64,000 bases of DNA from Mucilaginibacter tundrae (GTDB lineage: Bacteria > Bacteroidota > Bacteroidia > Sphingobacteriales > Sphingobacteriaceae): contig NZ_JACCBZ010000012.1 of the NCBI RefSeq assembly GCF_013408825.1, positions 1-64,000 of the forward strand. The letters are read 5' to 3'. Below the pieces are notes generated by a model. It did not search any database. It was not told the origin of the DNA and saw only the letters and a list, made by a program, of their open reading frames with translations. This document shows positions 11,001 to 20,357 of this stretch, piece by piece. The position numbers and the translations under genes are program-made. Every line of letters begins with the position of its first letter. Positions within the stretch are counted from its first letter, which is position 1.

Positions 11001-13303
11001 ACCTTATTTGAAAACAAACCGGATTTTGCAAAATATACATATACCTTTTTGCTATGTAAATGATATGGCAATTCGGTTCCGTCATTTACCCATTCACTTA
11101 TGAAAAGTTTACTTTGTTTGGTTTCTATGTTTAAAACATTTGATTCAGGACTGGTAGCAAACCAGCAGCGAACCCGTTGAAATGGATAGGTTGGTGCAGG
11201 TTTAACAGATAATCCTGCTTTTCGTCCGTAAGATTTCAAATCAGCCGTCAGGCCGTTAATAAAGAGTATTTCAAAAAAATCATGAAGTTTGAAGTTTTCG
11301 GCAGTAAATGTAAAGATGTTTGTAAAGAGCGGCTCATTCTGCGACTCCTTTATTACCTTAGCTAAAGAACAATCGTCGGACAAGCTTAAAAGCAGTGGTT
11401 CGTTATCATTTACAAAAAGGGCAGAAGATACATTTCGGAGCTTAGCCTGATCAATGTCCCCCAAGTGCACCCCTTCCTTGATAAATTCATTAATATTATC
11501 AAATAATGTCCTGTTATAATAAATTCGTTGGCTAATGCGTCCTATGCCGGTCGCTACTATGCGGTTTATCTTTATTTTTAGATTATCGAGGAAAATAAGA
11601 AAGGTTAGTTGGTCAGCCAGAGTTACCGAACATTCGTCCTTTACGTTTTGTAATATCTTTTCGCGGAGATTCGCGATGTCCGGGTATAACCCCGTTAAAT
11701 AGTCGGAAAACTCTTTTGGTAAACCAGCATTAGACAATAGTAACGTGATTCCCGTTGTTCCTTTATTTCTAAATGTGAAGTTATCATTTTCACACTTTTG
11801 AATAAGATCTGATAAACTATTGCATCGGATACTCAAACGATATTCATAATCCCCTCGGGAACTATTCAGGGCATGAAGGATTTCCTGGGCGTCAGCAGGA
11901 TCGCTTGTCCTGAGAAACAAACTTAGGTTTCGGCGATATTCTGTTAATGCAGGCAAATTCTTTGCGCTTAACCTTAACCAATAGTCCTGATCTTTAATGA
12001 TTGAACTCCTTTCGGGCTGCCTGAACTCTTCTAAGATCATATGGATATTAGTACCACTTAATCCAAACGAACTTATAGCTGCTAGTCTGGGTCCTTTAGA
12101 AGTCCAGTTGCGATATTCCGTGTTTACATATAACGCTGAATTTTCATAGTCCAGAAATGGGTTGGGATTATTGAAATTTAAGGTGGCAAATAGTTTCCCA
12201 TATTTTAATCCGCAAATTAATTTAAAAAGACCCGCCATGCCTGCTGCATGGTCAAGATGCCCAAGGTTACTTTTTACAGCACCGAGTGCACAAGATTTAT
12301 TTTGGACATTATGAAATTTGAATGCTTCAGTAAGCGCTTGAAATTCAATCGGGTCACCAAGTTTTGTTCCTGTGCCATGTGCTTCAACATACCCGATTGC
12401 AGCAGGGTCAATATCAGACTTTGCCCATGCGGAAAGGATGACGTTTTTTTGGGCTTCCGGACTGGGTGCTGTTAGTCCGTTTGACAATCCTCCGTCGCTA
12501 TTTACAGCGGCTCCTTTAATCACTGCATAAACTTGGTCTCCATCCGCTATTGCATGATCTAATCTTTTGAGCACGATGACACCGCCGCCTTCGCCGCTTC
12601 CTATTCCACTTGCCTCGGCATCAAAAGGCTTACATTTTCCGTCAGGAGACATCGTGTTGAGCGGACTAGATTCTTCCTGCTCGGCGAAAAACATCTGTAT
12701 ATTTAAGCTTCCCGCGATAGCTATATGCATATCTCCGGTTATAATTTTTTGGTACGCTTCATTTACCGCTACTAAAGCGGAAGAACATGTGGTATCTATC
12801 ATCAAGGCGCCACCACGTAAATCTAATGCATAGGCAACTCTGCCTGCAATAACACCGTTTGTGTTGCCAATTACTGATACAGCACTGTCGAGCAAAGACA
12901 CAGAGTGATAACTGCTGCCAATACCACCAAAAAATACACCTATAGGCTCTCCTCTGAAATCGTTTGGACCTAAACCCGCATCTTCCAGTGCAGTATATGT
13001 CATTTCCAACATAATGCGCTGAACCGGGTCAATCGCTTCGGCTTCACTTTTGGAAATACCGAAAAAGCCGTGATCAAACTTATCAATTTCTTCTAAAAAT
13101 CCGATTTGTCTGTAAGACTTATTGACGTCGCACCCGGCATCAAAAAGCCTATTATCAGATACCTGCCGTACCCAATCGGTTCCATTTTTAAGTTGTTCTA
13201 AATAGGCTTCTAAATTTCTTGCTCCCGGAAAATTACAGCTTAAGCCTATTATAGCGACATCTTTTGCCGGAGATAAAACAACTGGATTAGATAGATTTTT
13301 CAT
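8006..13303 (-). CDS. Hybrid PKS-NRPS: KS - vestigial AT - KR - ACP - C
   Basis: The 1765-aa protein starts with a complete ketosynthase (about residues 12-430: DTTCSSA with Cys173, VEAHGTGTKLGDP, SNLGHLDHAAG). Next comes about 200 residues that resemble an acyltransferase in outline and end in the usual post-AT linker (APTYPFQRVRCW near 703). They lack the GHSxG nucleophile motif; the equivalent stretch seems to be ATGIGRIS. A ketoreductase follows (structural half about 735-950; YLVTGGLGKIGRHL near 966; FSSLNA and FDYAAANAF catalytic Ser, Tyr and Asn). Its AGVADDF resembles the B-type DD motif. Then come an ACP (DIGGHSLNG near 1254) and a condensation domain (HHLVADG near 1451). There is no DH or ER. 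It should add one reduced C2 unit, with an extender loaded by an AT in trans. Confidence 0.93.
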   Translation of the reverse strand: MKNLSNPVVLSPAKDVAIIGLSCNFPGARNLEAYLEQLKNGTDWVRQVSDNRLFDAGCDVNKSYRQIGFLEEIDKFDHGFFGISKSEAEAIDPVQRIMLEMTYTALEDAGLGPNDFRGEPIGVFFGGIGSSYHSVSLLDSAVSVIGNTNGVIAGRVAYALDLRGGALMIDTTCSSALVAVNEAYQKIITGDMHIAIAGSLNIQMFFAEQEESSPLNTMSPDGKCKPFDAEASGIGSGEGGGVIVLKRLDHAIADGDQVYAVIKGAAVNSDGGLSNGLTAPSPEAQKNVILSAWAKSDIDPAAIGYVEAHGTGTKLGDPIEFQALTEAFKFHNVQNKSCALGAVKSNLGHLDHAAGMAGLFKLICGLKYGKLFATLNFNNPNPFLDYENSALYVNTEYRNWTSKGPRLAAISSFGLSGTNIHMILEEFRQPERSSIIKDQDYWLRLSAKNLPALTEYRRNLSLFLRTSDPADAQEILHALNSSRGDYEYRLSIRCNSLSDLIQKCENDNFTFRNKGTTGITLLLSNAGLPKEFSDYLTGLYPDIANLREKILQNVKDECSVTLADQLTFLIFLDNLKIKINRIVATGIGRISQRIYYNRTLFDNINEFIKEGVHLGDIDQAKLRNVSSALFVNDNEPLLLSLSDDCSLAKVIKESQNEPLFTNIFTFTAENFKLHDFFEILFINGLTADLKSYGRKAGLSVKPAPTYPFQRVRCWFATSPESNVLNIETKQSKLFISEWVNDGTELPYHLHSKKVYVYFAKSGLFSNKVKDILGVENIIITVKSALIFRKVSETWYEIDSTNADHYSELYRNIKHKYEDISGIIDDSGYVSTNVLAADDNKNLTEELISVFFIAKVFHEELSHKNFGIYIATLGLHDSLAKQLHSGAARDGFWKGILSDHPSLDMHLVDFEETADAQAHAVQFCKEISTDHQIRVARYEAGIRNILSISPLNGVLKNEASSDFEKRIYLVTGGLGKIGRHLCKKLSETAETIIIIGQSDYKEDKEKLSTIDYIEKAGVKVDYQTINLADSLAMEQLFCDLRSKYKKVHRIYHLAGVADDFTPISKKNKDQFIRTVSPKLTGTLLLKKESSKLKPDTFVIFSSLNAVIPKKFSFDYAAANAFEDHLAFKIQMQGGTRYVSLNWPGWDVFPDDTQNTSGINPLEGIKLMEASLLSGRANIIISAPADFAAYRINPFFRISMDDYKSNGPKNDISKANENIREPQIDDSVESTISSIWQEVLKADSIDPSDDFFDIGGHSLNGTQVLNRINKKLGVNVDMDEFFDYGTLRSLSDLVQLKLDGLQDNDHSPKTYSFITPLAKQTDYAISDIQRTFWLNTQLQENSRIYNLVFPFFIKCDFQIDVLKQTMDYLLRRHESMRTSFRLTDGEIRQFIIPANDFDFKIRHENGSEELSWDSYAQHEHDLLFNIEQDPLVRASLVTYRADNHLFVLTMHHLVADGWSHGVLLQEFILVFKSYLNGQEPILPPLNFQYKDYVAWLAQKLLETGPEDASYWRQKLTGEWPMLLPKEIYSGEGSQWKAGTRKITLSHSETLALKTLAKQQDVTVFMVLISLIKAVIHQTFHWNDIVIGTVTSGRIHPELENQIGNYLNTLAIRDSVSGDMTFIELLKQVRQTTLEAFKHQTYPFSKVVEQKMNDGASWRERWLDIQVNLHNYLRVEDHLKGAADLFEVPEETANYDHDTDWSLHFNCLELDKDILSIYINYSRQMFDDQQILRLETDLVTLIRQVPGNPAAEISAIYLLDPAFTNINN

Positions 13304-13329
13304 GATAGGAATTATAAGGTTATGTACTA

Positions 13330-16300
13330 TTACACATCTACACTTTGGCTTAAAACAAGATCAGAGAAGCCGGATTTCTCTTTCAAAAGGTCGCTTTGTC
13401 GTCGGATAGAATTAAATTTAAAGAGATCAATGACAGACAGGCATGGTCCAAATTCATTTACAATCTCCTTATGTATTTTTAGAATAGAAATCGAATTTCC
13501 TCCGGCTTCGAAAAAGCTTTCCTCTACGCTTATTTCTGATACCCCCAAAACTTTAAACCAAATCGACAAAAGCTTTTCCTCCATCGTATTAGCAGGAGAG
13601 ATATTTAATTTTTCTTCCATGAAGAATTGAGGTAATTTTGATTTATCAATTTTTCCACTTGTTGCCAGCGGCAGCTCTTTTATTGCTATGTAATATTCGG
13701 GAACCATGTATTCCGGCAACCGCTCAAGCGCATATTGCTTAATGGATTGATTGTTTACTGTTACCGCTTGTACATAAGCAACCAGAAAAGATTTATCACT
13801 TATATATTGACAGGTAACAATCGCCTTGGAAACTCCTTGGAAATTTTCGAGGACAGTTTCAATTTCCCCCAGTTCAATCCGGTAACCCTTGATTTTTATT
13901 TGATTATCCTTACGACCCAGGTATTCAATGTAACCATCAGGCTTCCATAGTCCAACGTCGCCAGTGCGGTACATTAGAGGATAAGGTGGGTTTTCAAATG
14001 GAACAGGTATAAAGCTTTTCTTCGTTAGTTCAGGCCTGTTATAATATCCGTCCGCAAGGCCTTCACCTGCTATGTAAATTTCTCCTGGAATTCCTAAAGA
14101 CTGCAGATTCAAATTATCATCCAGGATATAAATGCATGTATTTTGAATAGGCTTTCCGATTGATTTTGCAGTATGTCCGTTATTAATATCCTCTACAATA
14201 CAGCCGACAGTACATTCTGTCGGACCGTATTCATTATAGATTTTCATATCGGGGTTCAGATTTTTAAGAATCTTGATATGGCTATCAAGTAATTCCTCGC
14301 CACCAATTATTATAATTTCTACAGATGTTTTGACGTGATTAAAACCACTAAGCAAGTTAATATGCGATGGAGTAATTTTCAGCGTCTTAATTTCATTAGC
14401 TGGACTGAATGCATTGGAAAGCGCCTTGTCAACAAAATCATGATCTACGTAGATCCAATCTCCCCGTAATAACGGCGAAAAGAGTGTTGTGATGGTCAAG
14501 TCTGAGGAAAGACTGGTAAATAGTGAGGTTGGGTAACCGCTTTTATTGTTGTAATAATGAGTATTCGCCCAGGTCAAATAATTAATCAGACTTTTATGTG
14601 ACACCTCGACACCTTTAGGGGCTCCTGTTGATCCGGAAGTGTAAATCATATACGCGGCACCATTAAAGAACTTTTCACTTTCAATCTTAAATGAGACGTA
14701 TTGTAAGATTTCACTTTTAATTTTTTTCAAGTGTTTTACAGGAACTGATATTTCTCGAGCGTCTTCAAAAAAATCCCCGTCTGCAATTATCAAAGCTATC
14801 CCATCTTGTTGTATTAACTTATTCAGCTCTGGTTGAGGATAGTTTATGTTCAATGGTACAAAGCAGCCACCTGCTTTTAAAATACCTAGATAAAGTGGAA
14901 ACAGCCAAGGGTCATTTCTCATACAAACGGCCACCTTATCACCCGGTAACAAACTTTGTCTGCTAAGCAAATAACCTGCAACAGCATTAGATAAATCGTT
15001 CAGATATTTGTAGGTCCAGGTCTCTGATTGGCATTTAATAGCCGGAGAGCTATTTTTTTGATTTACAATCCGTTCAAAAAGCGATACCACATTATCTTGG
15101 GGCAGGGAAACCTGTGTTTTATTAAACTTGACCAAAAGCATTTCTTGCTCTGATTGTGAAATATAGTCTATCTCATTTACTGGCAGATAAGGTTGGTCAA
15201 TAGCAGAAAAGATTATAGAGCGCAGATCCTGTGTCATCTTCGTAATACGCCATTCATCAAACAGGTCGACATTATACGTGAAATTGATACGAATTCCTTG
15301 ATCAAATTCGACCATATCTATTTCAATGTCGAATTTGCTCAATGGATGACGGGTTTCAAAGCCCTGCATTTTGACTTCTCCAATTTCAAAGTCATTATTG
15401 TCAATCATTGACTCCTGAAAATTAACCGAGATATCAAAAAGCGGTGAACGGCTCGGATCGCGGTCAACTTTTAAGTCGTCAATCAGTTTATCAAAGGGAT
15501 AATCGCATTTGTCGTATGCTTCTAAGAGGTTTACATTAACGATATCCGTCAATGCATAAAAATTATCTTGTGGATCAAAGCAAGTTCTTAGTAAAAGAGT
15601 ATTGACAAAACAACCAATTAACGACTCTACACGCTCATCGCTTCTATTAGCAATAGGAACCCCAATAATCTGATCGTTCTGACCTGTATATCGATACAAC
15701 AATACTTTAAGAGATGATAGTAGAACTACAAATAGGCTTACCTTGTTGTCTCCTGCAAAGGATCTGATATAATCTTTTTCCTGGGCAGAAAGGTTTAAAA
15801 ATGTTCTTCCGCCTCGATAGGTTTTAATAGACGGGCGCGGGCGATCGAGGGTTAACTGCAACAAAGGAATTTCGCCCGCAAACTTATTTTCCCAAAAATT
15901 TTTATTTAAAACAAATAAATCCGTTCCGGCATGAACAAAATCTTTAAACTGAAAATCAAGGGGAAGTAATGGATTTTCCAGTTGCTTGGCATAATTATTA
16001 TAAAGGATTGAAAATTCCCGAGCGAGATTTTGAATAGACCAGCCATCTGAAATTATATGGTGCAGGGCAACTAACATAATAAAGCGCTCGCTATCAATGG
16101 TCAACACATCAACTTTTATTAAAGGACCATTTTCCAGATCAAATTTAGAGCTGAAGTTTTTCTCAATTTCCAAATGCAGTAAATCTTCGGTGATACCGGT
16201 ATGGTCTAAATAATTAACCTTAAAAATAATTTCCTCTGGTTTCCTAACAAATTGAAGCGGTGAATCTCCCACATTAGCGAATATTGTTCGTAAAGTTTCA

Positions 16301-16464
16301 TGTCTTTCAATAATGGTGTCAAATACACGTTGTACTAATTCTACCTTAAAAAATCCTGAGAACTCAACTGCAGAGTTAGAGTTATATGAAATATCTTCTT
16401 CTCCTAATTGCCATAGAATCCAGAGTCTTCGTTGAAGATCAGATAGCCTATATCCTGTGTTCAT
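13330..16464 (-). CDS. NRPS module C-A-T, predicted to activate asparagine
   Basis: The 1044-aa protein has one complete module. The condensation domain (HHIISDG near residue 134) covers about 1-430. The adenylation domain (YTSGSTGAPKG near 608, YNEYGPTECTVG, PLATSGKIDK) covers about 460-950. The carrier domain has EAGGNSIS near 988. Reading the binding pocket against GrsA positions gives D-L-T-K-I-G-E-V-G-K, a recognised asparagine code. That agrees with an asparagine synthetase being the first gene of the operon. It lies 26 nt before the PKS gene and 28 nt after the A-T gene. In the collinear order it is the second module. Confidence 0.93.
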   Translation of the reverse strand: MNTGYRLSDLQRRLWILWQLGEEDISYNSNSAVEFSGFFKVELVQRVFDTIIERHETLRTIFANVGDSPLQFVRKPEEIIFKVNYLDHTGITEDLLHLEIEKNFSSKFDLENGPLIKVDVLTIDSERFIMLVALHHIISDGWSIQNLAREFSILYNNYAKQLENPLLPLDFQFKDFVHAGTDLFVLNKNFWENKFAGEIPLLQLTLDRPRPSIKTYRGGRTFLNLSAQEKDYIRSFAGDNKVSLFVVLLSSLKVLLYRYTGQNDQIIGVPIANRSDERVESLIGCFVNTLLLRTCFDPQDNFYALTDIVNVNLLEAYDKCDYPFDKLIDDLKVDRDPSRSPLFDISVNFQESMIDNNDFEIGEVKMQGFETRHPLSKFDIEIDMVEFDQGIRINFTYNVDLFDEWRITKMTQDLRSIIFSAIDQPYLPVNEIDYISQSEQEMLLVKFNKTQVSLPQDNVVSLFERIVNQKNSSPAIKCQSETWTYKYLNDLSNAVAGYLLSRQSLLPGDKVAVCMRNDPWLFPLYLGILKAGGCFVPLNINYPQPELNKLIQQDGIALIIADGDFFEDAREISVPVKHLKKIKSEILQYVSFKIESEKFFNGAAYMIYTSGSTGAPKGVEVSHKSLINYLTWANTHYYNNKSGYPTSLFTSLSSDLTITTLFSPLLRGDWIYVDHDFVDKALSNAFSPANEIKTLKITPSHINLLSGFNHVKTSVEIIIIGGEELLDSHIKILKNLNPDMKIYNEYGPTECTVGCIVEDINNGHTAKSIGKPIQNTCIYILDDNLNLQSLGIPGEIYIAGEGLADGYYNRPELTKKSFIPVPFENPPYPLMYRTGDVGLWKPDGYIEYLGRKDNQIKIKGYRIELGEIETVLENFQGVSKAIVTCQYISDKSFLVAYVQAVTVNNQSIKQYALERLPEYMVPEYYIAIKELPLATSGKIDKSKLPQFFMEEKLNISPANTMEEKLLSIWFKVLGVSEISVEESFFEAGGNSISILKIHKEIVNEFGPCLSVIDLFKFNSIRRQSDLLKEKSGFSDLVLSQSVDV

Positions 16465-16492
16465 AAACGTTCCTTAAATTTCCGGGGTTAGA

Positions 16493-18313
16493 TTATTGAA
16501 CCGGTGTCTTATTGACGTGCATTGCCAGATCTTTGATCATTGGCTTCGCAAAGAAATGAGCCAGTTTAATCAGTACATGAAACTCCTTTTGTATCCTTGA
16601 TATAATTTGAATCGCTTTTAACGATGAGCCTCCGATCGTAAAAAAAGAAGTGTCTCTACCAACACTGTCCAGTTTTAAAACGTCTTTCCATATAGACTCA
16701 ATCAGGCATTCTACTTCACCTTCACAAGGAGCAAATAAAGAGTTGTCAACCTGTTTAGGAGGCTGTGGCAATGCTTTTCTGTCTACTTTGCCATTAAAAT
16801 TTAACGGTATAGCCTGCAGTTTTATGAAATAAGATGGGAACATGTAAGCAGGAAGAATTTCTGATAAATATTGCTTTAATTGGGCAATATCTATTTCATA
16901 CTCGGCAACATAATAAAGTGCAAGTTCAGGTTCAAATTGATTATTATTGATTACAGTCACAATTGCCTGCTCTATTGGTTTATAAGCGCTTAAAGCCCCC
17001 TCAAGTTCTTGCAATTCTACTCTGTTGCCATTTATCTTTATCATATTATCCTGTCGGCCGACGAATTGTATTAGGCCGTCGTCAGTAGTTTTCGCTAAGT
17101 CACCAGTTTTGAATACTATATCTCCGAATTCCCCGCTGGAATTGGTAATAACAAATTTTGCATCAGTAAGCTCCTTATCACCGTAGTAACCTTTTGAACG
17201 ATAGCCTGTCTGTATGAAGATTTCCCCGATTTCTCCGCTCCTGCATTCTGAGCCGTTCTTGATAATCATAATATGAGATCCCGGTATGGGCCTGCCTAGT
17301 GGAACAATTTCTTTGTCTTTGCCTGTACTATCTCCGATTCTAAAAAAAAGCTTAGCCAATGAAGTCTCTGAAGGCCCATACAGATTGACCAGATTAGTGT
17401 CAGAACCCTCACACTCTCGCCATGCCGAAACGTCCGAGTAAAATAGTGGCTCACCTGCCAGCAAAATATTGTTAACGGTCCATGGAGTGGACTCCAATAA
17501 ATTATTTAATTTAAGTTCAGAAGTAACCAATCTAAAAAAGGACGGAACCATATGAATATGGTTGATGTTATTGATTGATATCCAATTAATAAATTCAGAA
17601 ACTTTATATTTTAAATCAGCGTCCGGTATCAATACTGTTCCGCCTGCATATAACGGCACAAATATATCTCTCAAACTTACATCAAAGGATAGCGGAGCTA
17701 ATAGCGGAATCTTTGTATTTTCTGTAATATTAAACTCAGCTATTTCCCATTTTATAAAGTGGTCCAATCCATCAACGGTACCCTCAATAGCTTTGGGTTC
17801 TCCCGTTGAGCCTGATGTATAGAATAAGTAACAGCTGTTGCTTTCATCGTTAGGTGTTGCACTGCTATAGCTTTCGCGGCCTTCCTTCGCATCGAACCAG
17901 GTAGTTTGATGATTCAGAACGTCAACGAGCATTACATTGGAATATCGTTCAATATTTTCTGACGTTAATTTTCGATCCAGTTCACCAAATAAACCTTTAT
18001 CAGTAATTATGACACGAGGAAATACTTTGTTTAATATCAAGCTCAAACGCTTGATAGGTAGTGAAGGTTCCATTGGCATGAAAACTGCTCCACTCTTATT
18101 TATAGCCAAAATAGTCGCTATATAAGATATTCCAGGATTCATATAAACACCTACGATTTCGCCGTGGCTGATACCTTTAGATTCCAACTGATTGCTGATT
18201 AAGTTTATAAGAAGGTCGAGCGCCTCGTATGTTATTTCTTTTGCGTCAGTTTTTATAGCAATGGCTGATGGATTACCCAGCGCACGATTTTGGAATGCAT
18301 TATAGTTTTTCAT
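16493..18313 (-). CDS. NRPS loading module A-T
   Basis: The 606-aa protein has an adenylation domain (YTSGSTGEPKA near residue 164, NLYGPSETS, core A8 IKINGNRVELQE, A10 PLNFNGKVDRKAL) and a carrier domain (TIGGSSLKA near 558). No condensation domain precedes it, so it is the likely chain initiator. The next protein begins with C and can accept its aminoacyl group. The pocket reads D-V-R-H-L-A-L-L-A-K by eye. This shares some positions with serine codes (DVWHLSLIDK), but too few for a confident call. Confidence 0.92.
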   Translation of the reverse strand: MKNYNAFQNRALGNPSAIAIKTDAKEITYEALDLLINLISNQLESKGISHGEIVGVYMNPGISYIATILAINKSGAVFMPMEPSLPIKRLSLILNKVFPRVIITDKGLFGELDRKLTSENIERYSNVMLVDVLNHQTTWFDAKEGRESYSSATPNDESNSCYLFYTSGSTGEPKAIEGTVDGLDHFIKWEIAEFNITENTKIPLLAPLSFDVSLRDIFVPLYAGGTVLIPDADLKYKVSEFINWISINNINHIHMVPSFFRLVTSELKLNNLLESTPWTVNNILLAGEPLFYSDVSAWRECEGSDTNLVNLYGPSETSLAKLFFRIGDSTGKDKEIVPLGRPIPGSHIMIIKNGSECRSGEIGEIFIQTGYRSKGYYGDKELTDAKFVITNSSGEFGDIVFKTGDLAKTTDDGLIQFVGRQDNMIKINGNRVELQELEGALSAYKPIEQAIVTVINNNQFEPELALYYVAEYEIDIAQLKQYLSEILPAYMFPSYFIKLQAIPLNFNGKVDRKALPQPPKQVDNSLFAPCEGEVECLIESIWKDVLKLDSVGRDTSFFTIGGSSLKAIQIISRIQKEFHVLIKLAHFFAKPMIKDLAMHVNKTPVQ

Positions 18314-18336
18314 AGCTCAGATTATTATTTAAATTA

Positions 18337-20208
18337 TTAAGAATGTGAAGGCATTTTAAAGAGATCGACAAAAAGACTAAATGTTAAAACGATCATTAAT
18401 ATATCCACTTCGAATGTTTCGCTTAAGCTGAAATCTGCTTGACGATAGATTTTTTTAAGCGATTCTACAGCATCCGGATCAAAGTAACCCTGTCTCTTAA
18501 TTCGATCGTACGACAACAAATCGTTGATAAACTCATCGTTTTGCTGTAATAGATATCGGGTTCCCGGCGCTACAAAGCCAAACTTTTCCCTGGTTTGGAT
18601 TGGTCCAGGTATATATTTTGAAAAAGTTTTGCGGAGAATATATTTCTCATTAAAATCATTGAGTTTTAGCCTGTCTGGTATCTGCTTGGCAAATTCGATA
18701 ACATTAATATCCAGGAACGGGTATCTTGCTTCTACAGAGTTTGCATAACTAATTCTGTCGCCATGATCGGCTAATAAATGATCTGATAACCTCAGTTTAA
18801 AATCCAAATATGATCTTTGCTGAAGCTTGCTGCGGTTTTTAAGTTTGGACTTATCGACCAAATTTCCATTCAAACAATTAAAAATGTTAAACTGCCTATC
18901 CACCTCTTTTGAATAAACAGATCGCCTAATTTCTTCATATGGATAAAGGTTTTTTTCATATTGAAAACTTTCATCTCCCCAAATCAGATCACGGACCTCT
19001 GCTTCAAACATTTGCTCCATGTCAGTAAGATCGTTGTGTAAATGCGTTCGCTGTTTATCCAATTTATAACCAACATAACCACCAAATAATTCATCCGCTC
19101 CCTCTCCTGTAAGCACGACCTTTATCCCATTTTGTTTAACACGTTCTGACAATGCTAAACCACATGTATTATAAGTTTCCTTAAGAGGTGTTTCCGCACA
19201 AAAAATCATATCTGACAGCTTGCCTGAAATGTCTTTGATATCGAAATTAATTTCATCGTGAACGTTGTTGTTGAGAGAAGCTACCAGATGTTGATACTCC
19301 CTTTCATCAAAATTCTTTTGATCGAAAATAATCCCAAATGACGGATGCCTAATTTTATCATTTTGGCTTCGACTCAAGCCTGCTATAATTGCTGAGTCAA
19401 GCCCCCCGCTGATATACATTCCAACTGGCACATCTGCTTGTAACCTATACGCTACAGATTTGACCAACAAATCATGAAGCCCATCTTCATAAAAGGATTC
19501 TGGTTTATTATCAGGTATTTCTGTTGGATAAATCAGGTCCCAGTATTCGGTTACTGTAATTTTCCCCTTTTGTATTTTAAGATAATGACCAGGCTTCAAT
19601 GCATGAATGTCGCGGAACATAGTCGTCGGGCTACATAAACCTGGAAGACAAAATATTTGGTCCAAACCTTCTAAATTAACCTGTCTGGATATTCCGGGAT
19701 ATTTAAGTATAGCTTTGATTTCCGAAGCGAAGATCAGGTGCCCGTCATTAATTGAGTAAAATAACGGGCATATGCCAACATGATCCCGCGCAAGAAAAAA
19801 CAATTGTTTTTTATGGTCGTATAAAGCAAAACTGAACTGTCCATTTAAAAGATTTAACATCTCAATCCCTTTATCCTCATAAAGATGAACAAGCACTTCA
19901 ACGTCACAGTTTGTCCTGAACACGTGCCCTTTTGAAATCAAATCCTTCCTTAGTTCCTTATAGTTGAATATCTCACCGTTGCAAATGCAAACTATCGAAC
20001 CGCTTTCATTTTCTATGGGCTGTTGTCCATGTGCAAGATCTATTATAGACAATCTGCTAAAGCCAAACCAAAGGTTTTCTTTTAGCATTTCGCCTTCTTC
20101 ATCCGGTCCTCGGTGTTTCATAGCGGTAATCATGTCCTTGTAAACATGATTTTCCACTTTATTTAAGGTTTGTAAATTGATGTTTATTACACCTGTTATT
20201 CCGCACAT
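18337..20208 (-). CDS. asnB: Asparagine synthase (glutamine-hydrolysing), cluster-associated
   Basis: The 623-aa protein begins MCGITG, which exposes the N-terminal Cys nucleophile of a class II glutamine amidotransferase domain (about residues 2-210). The synthetase domain follows, with the ATP PP-loop SGGLDS near residue 270. It converts aspartate to asparagine with ATP and glutamine. It is the first gene of the NRPS/PKS operon, 23 nt before the loading-module gene. Because the C-A-T module carries an Asn-type pocket, it probably supplies that amino acid. Alternatives are amidation of another carboxyl on the product, or a housekeeping gene that happens to head the operon. Confidence 0.92.
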   Translation of the reverse strand: MCGITGVININLQTLNKVENHVYKDMITAMKHRGPDEEGEMLKENLWFGFSRLSIIDLAHGQQPIENESGSIVCICNGEIFNYKELRKDLISKGHVFRTNCDVEVLVHLYEDKGIEMLNLLNGQFSFALYDHKKQLFFLARDHVGICPLFYSINDGHLIFASEIKAILKYPGISRQVNLEGLDQIFCLPGLCSPTTMFRDIHALKPGHYLKIQKGKITVTEYWDLIYPTEIPDNKPESFYEDGLHDLLVKSVAYRLQADVPVGMYISGGLDSAIIAGLSRSQNDKIRHPSFGIIFDQKNFDEREYQHLVASLNNNVHDEINFDIKDISGKLSDMIFCAETPLKETYNTCGLALSERVKQNGIKVVLTGEGADELFGGYVGYKLDKQRTHLHNDLTDMEQMFEAEVRDLIWGDESFQYEKNLYPYEEIRRSVYSKEVDRQFNIFNCLNGNLVDKSKLKNRSKLQQRSYLDFKLRLSDHLLADHGDRISYANSVEARYPFLDINVIEFAKQIPDRLKLNDFNEKYILRKTFSKYIPGPIQTREKFGFVAPGTRYLLQQNDEFINDLLSYDRIKRQGYFDPDAVESLKKIYRQADFSLSETFEVDILMIVLTFSLFVDLFKMPSHS

Positions 20209-20357
20209 AAATGGTTTACTATTTGATGGATCGAATTAATTTGTGAAATGGTTTAAGCCTAATTAAAATGGACAATTAAGCAGGCCATATTAATTAATAA
20301 TTAACACCAAAGTAAATGAATCGGATTCAAAGGAAAATGAGGATTATGATAAATTTC

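Noticed and set aside
12567..12833. 88-aa and similar plus-strand frames inside the NRPS/PKS genes
   Set aside because: They lie opposite clearly coding domains with intact motifs and have no independent support.
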